This document shows positions 14,401 to 26,400 of a stretch of DNA of 64,000 nucleotides, piece after piece. The notes below the pieces were generated by a model that saw only the letters and a list, made by a program, of their open reading frames with translations, was not told where the DNA came from and did no database searches. The DNA is from Arenicola marina (Eukaryota; Annelida; Polychaeta; Arenicolidae). The translations under genes and the position numbers were made by a program. The stretch spans positions 10,900,039 through 10,964,038 of the forward strand of contig OZ025249.1 in NCBI GenBank assembly GCA_964019135.1, given 5' to 3'. Position 1 is the first letter of the stretch, and each line of letters opens with the position of its first letter.

Positions 14401-17400
14401 TACCGGAGTCGTACGTCAAGTTTAATACATCCACCAAGATTGTTGGCGCCGACAATGGCTCTGTCAACAACACACAAAGGGATGATGAGTGAATACTTGA
14501 TATCTCTGTATTGGCCAAAGGCTTCTGGTTGAATCTACGACGTCGAGCACGATCCCATCGGTTCTAAGGCAGCGTATTAGGACCACAGCAATACGTTTCG
14601 AAATTCCGCAATCCCAAGTCCATATTTCGTGGTCGGAAGTCAATATTCCGTGATCGGGTGTCGAAGGTATGGTGCTAAGTATGGAATTGTGTTTCGCCTT
14701 ATGCATAAGTTCTCCCTATTTGGTCAAAAGTTCTGCTTTCTGCAAGAGTGCCTTTTTCTCTCTTTCGTGTGTTGCAATCTCAAGACTCAAGACGAAAACT
14801 TTAAGTGAATATTATTTAACCGTCTTTCAGGTCATCAATCAGAAAATCAGTATTTGAGAAAAACATATTTTGTCGTTGATGAAGTATTTATGCATAGATT
14901 TTGGGCGTCATGGTAGCCTCACTGCTGAAGCTCCGTCGCAGTTCTGGCGCTCACACATTTCCGGTGTGCTTCCGCTGAACTGTCTGAAATTAGGTTTAAT
15001 TTGCTGGGAACCAAAATATGTGATGATGTCGCGTCATGCAGCAATTTGGCAACATACAAAATAAGGAATGCGTGTGGCGAGATTGCAAGAAGGTGCTGGG
15101 CCAGGATAAGAGGGCAAGATCGTGACCCGAGGGGGGCTGTGGGGGTGGGGGGGGGGGGCGGTACTTAATACATTGCTGCGTTTGGGCACGTCGAATCCGT
15201 TCGGTTCGGTCTATATGGGTATCTTTTTCATCATAAATGTGCACTCTATAGGGATATATTTCTCATCACAAATGTTCGTTCTTGCAGGCATCAAGGGGCA
15301 CCCGCGAAACCGGGGGGTTCCCATCAGATTTTTATAATAGAGTCCACGGCGGGTTTTCAGCATTCTGAGACTCTTGATCTCACTTCGCATCCAAATATGT
15401 ACCAAGCAAGAATGCGAGTGTAATTGCCGCCATACATACCAACCGAAAGACATTGATCCACAACAAAAGTATGGCAAGTACTGACTGAAGATACAATAGT
15501 AGTTGGACTGTGAAGCAGTGACTCAAAGCAGTCACACGAGGTTTTTGATGGTAGTGAACATTTGGCACTACCTACCTATGACTTACCTATGCAACTCGTC
15601 TTGACGTCGATGGTGCCGTTATCTGTTGCCCTGTCGACAGTACCCTGATCCTGGCGGTACACCTGAAGGCGGTAGGAGAATCGGGAATTGTAGTCCAGTC
15701 CCGTTACTGTATAAGACTCTGGGTCCACTGTCCCCGTGTAGTTGATCCAGGCGATGTCCGTCCATGGGTCGTCAGCAATGGTCTCCAGACGCTGATTCTG
15801 GTGACTCTGTTGACCAATGATGTAGCCGTAATGGGCTTCCAGCTCGGCTGGGATGTTCTCCAGCGGGTCCCACGTGAGGGTAACGTCTCCGGAAGTGACG
15901 TCAGGTGCTGTTAGAGTATGGACTATGTCACTGGCTGGGGGTGCTGGAAATACGAGAGGCAATCATACTTGTTATATTTGATGTAATAATTGCGATTAAC
16001 GTACAAGGACAACCGACCATTAGGTGGCGACGGCGTCTGCCCCCCCCCCCTTCCCCATTGATTCAATACGGCATGTGCGCCAAGTTAAGTGTAGACCATC
16101 CCCATTTTCATATTGGACCTTTCATTATTTGCGAACGTTCAAAAAGATTCGCACTTGACATACATAATCCTTATGAGAAATGGTATGCCTCACATGTGCC
16201 ATACTTTAAGATATATTTGAATTATTCGTATGTGAAATGGAATGCCTAACGTCTAAATTGTTCCTTTGTTTCACATGATACCGTTTATTATTAGGCATAC
16301 GTTGGGTCTTTGGCATTGATTGTCATCAGCAAACGAAGATTTGTGACGGTAGCTATTAGTAGCCAAAAATGACATATGTGGCATGGCACACGTGGAATGA
16401 CACATCGCATGAACTGCAAAGAACGATGGAAACTGCCATGTGAGACATATATCGTGCAGGAAACTTTAAGTTACTATGACGTCTAGAAGCCAAGTTATAG
16501 TGATTATTCGTCATAGGCGAATTTCTATCGGGCCACACAGCTTAACAATGCAGACCAGTTGACAATTTCAAGCTATTCTGAGGCTAGCCCAATTGAAAGG
16601 CATTTTTCATGTAAAGGTTTCTCCCATTCCTCATCTGTCAGACCTTGAACTTGGGACATATCGTAGACAAAGATATTGCCTTTACATTTGAAGTTAAATA
16701 GCAAGTACCAAGGCTCAACAAAAATATGTTATATACTGAATTAGACGTCTTGTGATTTGATTCACATCCCCCATATTATAGATGCCATCAATGTATGTCT
16801 AAACGTCACATTGATAATTATCAATTGCAAAGCATGAGTGTAAACAACATTTTTTGTACCACTCAAGGACGCAAATACGATCCATGAAGCGAGGGAATAA
16901 AACAACCTGCGCTCGGCGTGGGGTTCGGCCGAAGCATGAAAAATAAAAAAGTCTTTACAAACATACAGGCAACAAAGCAATTCATAAGTATAATCTGTTT
17001 CCACAACAGTTCGATGATGTATCACCTATTTCGGTGGCACAGAGTTTGTCGCGCCACCACGATTCACACCCAGCAGGACAACTCCCGTCCGACTTCTCAC
17101 ACACGGTGTCATTGGCACAATTACCACTGCAGCTCCCATCGCAATGACGCCCGTAGAAACCATCATGACAGTCTGCGATAAATGAAACGGAACCATATGC
17201 AGATATATCAACAAAATTTGTCATAATCACAACTGCTGTACGTCATTGGTTACGATTGATATGGACGAACGTCATCGCTCCGAGGAATGTCCAACTAAGC
17301 CATTGTTTCCAATCGTCAAAATGAATTTGATTCGGGGATTAACAAATGGTTAATAAAAACTATCCTTGCATTGTCTGCTTAAACATTTTTCCATCAATTA

Positions 17401-20400
17401 TTTAGTGAAACATAAAACATAAATACATTGCAATGTCAGGTGGCATAGATATGGATCATATAGATTCCTAAAATATGTTCAATATCTGTTCTTCAAGTAA
17501 CTTAAATTGTATCAGGCAAGGATTACATCAGTAGAGGTCAGTGTGCCTATATTTGACCTATGTTCTAAATATGATACACCAAACTATTTTGGCTGTAAAT
17601 ATGTAAGTAATATTACTGTGGCCGCCACTACTACTACTCATTGTTTGAAAAAACTTATCCTGATAAAAATGTGCCAACTTACACATATTTAACTCCACGG
17701 TCGTTTCGTTTGAGACCGTCAAATTGTTATTGTTTATAGCTGTAACATTGACGAAATAGGACTGTGTCACATTTTCACTCAGCACAAAATACGTTGTTAT
17801 ATTGTCAAGTTCCTTGTCTATGAAATCACCCTCGTCGGGTTGATATGAAAAGATGTATTCACGAATAAAGTCGCATCCACTGACGCCTGGCACCTATAAA
17901 ACAAAGGAAAGATATTGTTGTTCAGATAACCTATAGTCCACAATAGCATGGGGGCTGTGGCACGTTTTGTGGCAATTTTTTTTCAGTGAAATTACCACCA
18001 AGTGGCTGGAAAGAGAATATGTATTCCCGCATAAAATCGCATCCGCTGACAGCTGGGGCCTGTATGAAGAAAGAAAATATGTTGTTCCTCTGAACCTATA
18101 GTGAGCAGTAACAGGGGGGCCAGCGGACGTCCCATTTCCAATAACAGCCTTAAGTACAGCATGATTAGTATCAAAGTTAAATACATGATATTATTAGTAT
18201 CGGCTTATCGCCTTTCTGTTGCAGTCCACCATTATTACTTCCAAGCAAGGTCTCGCTCACAATTGCCTTTGGCCTTCTCGGGATGAACGAATAATTAATG
18301 CATGCATAATAATACTCCAAGCATACGTTTGTCATATCAGTGAACGCATAATACAAAATATGGTTCTCACGATTAGGTCCCAGGTTACGTTCGCAGCCTC
18401 GTACGTAGCGTTGCCGTAATCCAAAGGAAGGATGTCCACCGAGAGTGATGGGGCTTGACTTGGCACTGTGAAACAGGTAACGGGATGTCAGTCGTAAGAC
18501 GTTAACATACGTAAACGAACAAATCTCGGGTGTCTTTGTTTATCGTGAAATGTAATTGTAAATTTGACTTACCTGTGCAACTCGTCTTGACCTCGACTGT
18601 CCCGTTCTCGGTGCCCCTGTCGACCTCACCCTGGTCCTGGCGGTACACCTGAAGGCGGAAGGAGTACCGGGAATTGTGGTCCAGTCCCTGCACTGGATAG
18701 GACTCTGTGCCAACTGTCCCCGTGTAGTTGATCGTGGCGATGTCCGTCCATGGGTCGCCAGCAACGGTCTCCAGACGCTGATCCTGATGACTCTGTTGTC
18801 CAATGATGTAACCGTAATGGGATTCCAGCTCGGATGGGATGTTCTCCAGAGGGTTCCACGTGAGCGTAACATTTCCGGAAGTGACGTTAAGGGCTGATAG
18901 AGTATGGACTATATCACTGCCTGGGGGTGCTGGAAATACGAAGAGGCAAGCATACTTGTTATGTTTGATGTAATGCTGGCGATTAACGTGCAATGGCAGC
19001 CGATCGTCAGGTGGGGAGTCCAGAGGAATCCCAAAATTATGATGCAACTTCAATGAATTTAAAGATCAAGCGGGTCGCTGACTCTCTGGCATGTGAGGGC
19101 AAAGATGACCCGGTTGGGGTTTTCCAGAAGCCGTTCCGTTTTGTCAAAATTAAGCTGGCTGCTCGTGCACCGTTGCAAAATAAGAAAACACCGGGGTATG
19201 ATTTGATTCTGTATGAGTACCTCAATTCTGCCAGTGATTTCTTATGCGAGAAGTTGACAATACCATTTAATCACATCGCTTATGTTACCCGGGTCTCGGA
19301 TGCCTTTAAAACCGGGGTGCATATCTCTCTGTATAAGGACAAGGGGAAGAACAAACGCCTTATGAACTCGTAAATGTGCAATTAGGTTTCCCCGCCTGTT
19401 ACAATTTGCATGCAGGTCTGGTTGTAACAGCGCGTTATAGCTTACTGTGCATTGCAAGATGAGATATGCTGCCACATGGAGCGGTCCAGCAAAGTATATA
19501 CCTATTTCTTATATACCCTAAACATTTTCGATAAAGTGCGATGGAACAGTCTATTATACAACCTACTGCAACTTGGCGTCCGAGGTAAAATTTGGCTTCT
19601 TTTACGAAGTCGGTTAATTGGAAGCAGATGCAGTGTTCTTCTCGATGGACGTTATTCTGACAATTTTGCTATAAATCGCTCTATAAAACCGGGTGAGCCC
19701 CTCTCGATGTTTTTCTGTGCTTTCTTCGATAACGATATCCACGAATGTGTTGATGAAGACGATGTTATATAAATCAGTTGCACCTATGTAGTGTTACCTT
19801 TGCGGATGATGCTAACTTGGCATCACTATCCAGACATGGACTACACCGAATGACTAGCAGTGCTCACGAGTGCGGTGTTAAATGGCGGTTTATCTTTTCA
19901 ACATCTAAGTCTGAATTTGTTGTATTTGTTAAGTGTACAAGAAAACAACTGTTGTCTCGCAAATGACACCTATTAAACATTTCGGTATGCTCTTGTATTT
20001 AAGAACAAAATCATGTTTCTGAATAAGTTATATTTTGTGCCAACAGCGTGCCTAGCAAAGCAATGTTTTTGCTAAGGCTAACTGAATTCATACTTTATGA
20101 AAAGTTTTGCAAGGGGTGTTACCCAACGTATGGGAGATTTTAAAATGTTTGGATCACACAGATTTAATCACGAATTACTTTTATGGTATGGAATATCCTA
20201 CCAAGCACTTTTAAGCCCTACACGTCCAAAACGAGAACACATGATGTATTGCTAGATTGTCCGCCACAAAATGGCACAACATTATTTCTAAGGATCCAAC
20301 CTAAACATAAATGAATAAATTATATCGTATGAGAGCACCATCTCAACTTGTCCGCAAATTAGTGCTAGAATTTTTTATTCCGATTCTGATTCTGTATATG

Positions 20401-23400
20401 TCCTCATTTGTTCGCTTCAGTTGAAGCTCCTGGGTTCTAATTTAAGTTAGAACCCAGTAGGTAAGTTTACCTACTCCTCACTTTGATGGGAAATAAACAT
20501 TAAATAAAATAAAATATTACCAATTTCGGTGGCACAGAGTGAGTCGAACCACCACAATTTGCATCCCCCTGGACAACTCCCGTTCGTCTTGTCACACACG
20601 GTATCATTGACACAATTACCACTGCAGCTCCCGTCGCAGTGACGCCCGTAGAAGCCATCATGACAATCTGCAAAAGACGAAACGGAACCATACGCAGAGT
20701 CAGAGTCAGCAAAATGGCTCATGATGACCAGCGCTGTACGTCATAGATTATAAGCCATGGTTGACAATACCATATCCCTGCTACGCATTGCCTGGTTATT
20801 ATTTCTAATAAATTCTTAAACTATAGTATATGAAATACATTAATGTGTTCCTTAAATAAACAAAAATAATCCTTGTCTGATAAAATAATTTCTGACCAAA
20901 ATCTGTCAAGCTTACACATATTTAACTCCACGGTCGTTTCGGTTGAGACCGTCAAGTTGTTATTGTTTATAGCTGTAACCTTGACAACATAGGACTGTGT
21001 CACATTTTCAGTCAGCACAAAACAAGTCGTTGTATTGTCAAGTTTCTTGTCTATGAAATCACCACCATCGGGTTCATATGAAAAGATGTATTCACGTATA
21101 AAGTCGCATCCACTGACGCCTGGAGCCTGCATAAGACAAAGGAAATATATTGTTGTTCAGACAACCTTTAGTCCACAATGACAATAGCACGAGGGCTGTG
21201 GCATGTTTTGTACCATATTCAATATTTGTATCAAATACATCTATACTGATTAGTTTTACAAATTTCCATGTATGATGTTTTAGCATTAGCTTTTATTCCT
21301 ACTGTTGTAGCCAATCGTTGTTACTGCTAAGCCAGATATAGGTATTAAAACAGCATCTAAACTTCTCCAGGTGACCTTGTCATGTAAATAACCTTCAATC
21401 CAAACACAATCGCCAATCGAGTTTTTTATACGATCGAAGTCATAAAAAATAGGGTTCTTACGATTAGGCCCCATGTTACGTTCGCAGCCTCGTACACAGC
21501 GTTGCCGAAAACCGAACTGAAGACGTCCACCACGAGTGTTGGGGCTTGACTTGGTACTGTGAGAAGAGGTAACTGAATGTCAGTGGTACGATATACATAC
21601 GTAACATACGTAAACAAACATCTCGGGTGTCTTTGATTGCCATGAAGTGTAATTGTAAATTTGACTTACCTGTGCAACTCGTCTTGACCTCGACTGTCCC
21701 GTTGTCGGTGCCCCTGTCGACCTGACCCTGGTCCTGGCGGTACACCTGAAGGCGAAAGGAGTACCGGGAATTGTGGGAGAGGGCCGTTACTGTATAGGTC
21801 TCAGTGTTCATTGACCCCGTGTAGTTAATCTTGGCAATGTCCATCCATGGGTCGTCAGCCATGGTCTTCAGACGGTGATCCTGGTGACTCTGTTGTCCAA
21901 TAATGTAGCCGTAATGGGATTCTAGTTCGGTTGAGATATTCTCCAGAGGGTCCCACGTGAGAGTAACATTTCCGGAAGTGACGTCAGAGGCTGCTATAGT
22001 GTGAACGATTTCACTGGCGGGGGAAGCTGGAAATACAAAGCCAGAGGACAACACAAACTTATCATTGACACTGTAGGGAACAAAAAATAATGTCCTGTCC
22101 GATTCGACTGAAACATGTGATGCGAGGAATAGCGTACGGCCGTGGGTCTTACCTATTTCTGTTCCACAGAATGAGTCAGTCCACCACAGCTTACATCCAC
22201 CAGGACAGCTCCCGTCTGTCTTCTCACACACAGCGTCATGGGCACAATTACCGCTACAACTCCCAACACAGTTCAACCCGAACGTGCCGTCGTCGCAATC
22301 TGTGAAAGCATACCGCGTTAACCCGATTACATAAAGCATATCTGAATAATTAAACTGCTTGAGAGGAATTCATTCCGGAATGTCACCTGTTGTTTGATGA
22401 TAAGTTACGTCGTGCTCTGAAAGCAAAGTTTGTCTAAATAACTAATTGACACAAGGTACTCAATATACGACCAATTTCGATTGACATTAACCCTGGAGCA
22501 GGATCCATTGTATATCCCTATTATATATATGCATTGATATATATGAATTGATATATATACTACCTGCCGAACACAAAGTGGTGTGGTTTTATTTGATATT
22601 AAAATCCCAGTTTGCGAAGAACGCAAATTATTTTATTTGAATTCTTTTCCTCATTCCCAGTTCACTATGAAAATGAAAACCAGATCTTTATAAACCCTTG
22701 TCGCCCCCCCCCCCCCTCCGTCTAAAAATGTGTCGTGTTCGCATGTTGTGGCTTTATGGGATATATACATCAAGTTTACCGGCCATTATGTCTGTCGTAG
22801 ACTGTTGTCGATTTCAGAGCCTTCTGTGTAATTAAAGTCATGCTTTGCAACGCTAATCCCTTTTATATTCGACACTTACGTCTAGATTTTGTGGTCCTTT
22901 TTCGATGAAAATTTAGCAACAGTTCAGGCGTGGGCCCCGTTCTGGTTGTAGCATCCCCAAGTTTGTGCTGACCCTCTAGAAGAGCCTCCCCCTTCCTCTT
23001 CGTTGTCATTTTGTGATACTCGTAGATACGCCTGACTTATCTCCATGTATGCTTTCTCTACCCCGCGAGGTTCGTAAATGTTTCAAACTGCTGATAACCA
23101 CCCATCCCGGCCGTAACTTTGTTACTCGAGCCAAAGGAGACCTTTTTTTCTAAATCTATTTTCTCCCTTTGGATACGACTGACAGCTCAAGAGAGACTAT
23201 GTTATCGAATGGAAATATTATCGACCAAACCGTCACATATACCTATATAGCGCATTTATCTTGATGCTACCCTTACAATAGTACTTCAACAGACAAGTGC
23301 GGGAAGACCGCCCTACATTGGCAAATGTACTTCTGTTAGCTTCCTGGTTTGTAAAGTGGATACGAAATCTATAAAGCTGAGTGTACGTGCGACGCGTTGT

Positions 23401-26400
23401 ATAATGCCGAGCTTATTTTACTAAATAGATGGGCAGAAGATATAGGGGTAATAGTCCAGATGAACTAAATATATCTAAATAAATTGAAATATATCCCTAC
23501 TATAGAAATACTATGAGCTTTACCAGCCTAATCCGCCACTGATCAATTACAGTACTAAACAAGCTGTGTGTAACTGATTATCTCCGGGACCTCATAATTA
23601 AACAGCGACGGACAATATATTGAATCGAGACGTTGCGAATGTTTATTATGATAAATAACTTGACTGCCGCAAAATATTCAATATATGACCGAATTTTAAT
23701 CGGCGCTTGCCATAAATTCGGTTTCAACGGCGATATCCACTTATGGTTTCGACATATATACTACCTGTAGAGCAGAACGTAGTCTGGTTCTTTCCGGCCG
23801 GACAGTTTGCTATGCAACCATACACAATATTACATTCTGTGTCACAATTTCTGCAATCTGCAATAACAATCGGATCATACGACCGTTATTGAATAAATTG
23901 TTTAAGAGCTTTACTACCAAGATGATTCCGTTATACTGTGTAAATTATGAGCTAACACTACCTAGAACTAATCTGCTATTCATTTGTATCTATATTACCT
24001 TTTTGTTACCGAGACCTCGTCATTCAAAATAGTTGATAAACCGCTAATCTGTTTACAACGAAAAAGTAGTAATGTGACCTCAAGGCCAATCGAAACGATA
24101 AAAGAGTTCCTGGGAGATCAAGGTCAATGATCGTTATCTATCAAATTGTAACCTTCATAGCGATGTCCGCGCACTGTAACCTCGGCCACAACGAAAGAAG
24201 CAGGGGCATCGGTGTATCCAGTCGTGTTATACTTGTAGACGAGGACATATCTGCCGACCAGAAGCTGTCCGCACAACACCTCGCCGTCAACCCCCGCGGG
24301 TACTTGAGCAGCGAACTCTCCACACGTCACGAAGTCCCCGTGACCCATGATGTCGTCCTCGGTGTTGAGGGTGACGTTGTTGTCAGGGATGGACGAGTTG
24401 CTCACGTACACACGGATATTGGTCATGTATTTTGCGCCAGCTGGTTTAAAAATAAAGTAACAACCGGATATACATGTGCGACATATGATAGCATCCTGCT
24501 GGATATCGTTCATTAATATCATGAAATCAAATATCATGACATCTAGATACAGTATTTGGTTAAAAGTTTTCTCGCCCAAGTTAGATCGAATGAGTAACAA
24601 TGTTCACTCCGATTTCAGGCATCGCATTTTATTAGTTTTTTTATATTTCGTTATACATTTCGTTATAAAAGCCAGGCAAGGAACACTAAATACCCACTGG
24701 AGAGGATGGTGTTCATGAGCTTAGTGGAGTAGACAGTGTGGAGAGTCCCGAGGTCAACGGTCCACCACGCACGGCCCACATCACCCGCAGGCTGGGCGAC
24801 ACCGCTCGCGTTCCTGTCCACCACCCCGTCCACCGCCCGCGAGGCGACGCGATCCTCAAGCGCTCCATACTGCCAGGCCGTCTTATTGTAGGCCACGTTA
24901 CCTGAAACAAAGAAGGAGAATGGCCAGTCGACTTACTGCTTTGCCTGCATATGGCTTCACAAAGTGACGAGATGCTAATATGGTAATAAAAATCCCTGTG
25001 AAAATTAAAATCAGGAGGATCCCCCTAGCTGTGTATCTGTAAGATGAAACCACATCGCCGTACCTGTCTGACATCCGTCGCCCTCCCACCCGGACTCTGG
25101 CTGCCCGGGAGGGTAGTTTAATGGTTGGTTCTCTGAGCAGTCTCCCTGGCAACCAGTCAGAGGGTGACACGAAACACCTTCGGCACAATGACACAGCAAG
25201 GGACAGCCAGGGCCAAAGTTACAGCCTGAAACAAAAATCAAATTATGTTGATAATGTCCAAAGCACATGAATTATACATATATGCAATTCATATATATGT
25301 ATTTCATTTATGTGCAAATGAATTTGAACGTCTGTTGAATACAATTCAACATCAGTGCAAATATCCCGATTTGGACGATGTCCAAACGAATTGCACATAT
25401 GTCCAAACGATTTGCACACATGTCCAAATGAATTACACATCTGTCCAAATGAATTGTACATATATGCAGATATTTCGACATACGTGCGAATATGTGAATT
25501 TATGTGCAAATATTTGAACATATGTGCAAATATTGGGACATATGTGCACATATTTGAACCTATATACAAATATTTGCACATATGTGCAAATACTCTATTG
25601 AATTCCAATTTTGCTTACCATATGCCACTATTGCAGTTGTGATTCTAACGTACCATGATTGGATCAGTTGACAACTTACAATAAGTCAATAATAGGAATA
25701 CGTGTACCATGCATTTCGTCGACGCGAGTGTTTTGTAAAGTGTAAAATTGTTGTTATCTCGTTGAAAGTGCAATCATATCATGCAATATAGGCGTTGTGC
25801 CTAAAGTTTAATGAACGATTTCTAATAAACTAATAAGTGATTAGATTCGACTGGTGTACTATCGCCACATCTACCACATTAATTACATGTCAACTTTATA
25901 TCCAAACATTTTGGTAATGATCGAACTACAAACTTCTCTCATAACTTCTGTTTCGCCTGGTATCCGCATCGCTATAATGTAATTAGCTTATCAACACTTT
26001 CTATGCAGCGCAAAGAGGGAAATCAAAAGAGAAATCAAAGCCAGCTTGGCGAGAAACCATGTCATTCCTTTTTAGACCTATAAACCACAATGAAGGTAGA
26101 ACAGCGGTAAGACATATCCGCTGAGAGAAATAATTCGCACTGGCGCCACTAAACTATTTTTTTTAAGAACACATTCGATGAAATGAAGGTTAGATTTTAA
26201 TAATAAAACGTGCATATTTCTGGTAAGTTCTCCATGCCCGCCTGCCCCGGGATGCATGTCAATGTAACCCAATGGAATAAGCACGTTTTGAGACACATAC
26301 ATGTATATGATACAACCTTCCTTTCTAGACCAGTTTGGTCCTTGATCAGGATCGGCATCTGGAGCTTGGTTTGCGTATTATTCATTACTGACATCAGTAT

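Noticed and set aside
24694..24697. Donor gtattt four bases beyond the chosen exon 3 end in gene A
   Set aside because: It would leave phase 2 against a phase 1 acceptor; the gene B donor aligns with the gtgggt site instead.
25243..25642. ORFs of 90-121 codons on both strands (CNSFGHMCNSFGH pattern)
   Set aside because: Products of the 21-bp intronic tandem repeat.
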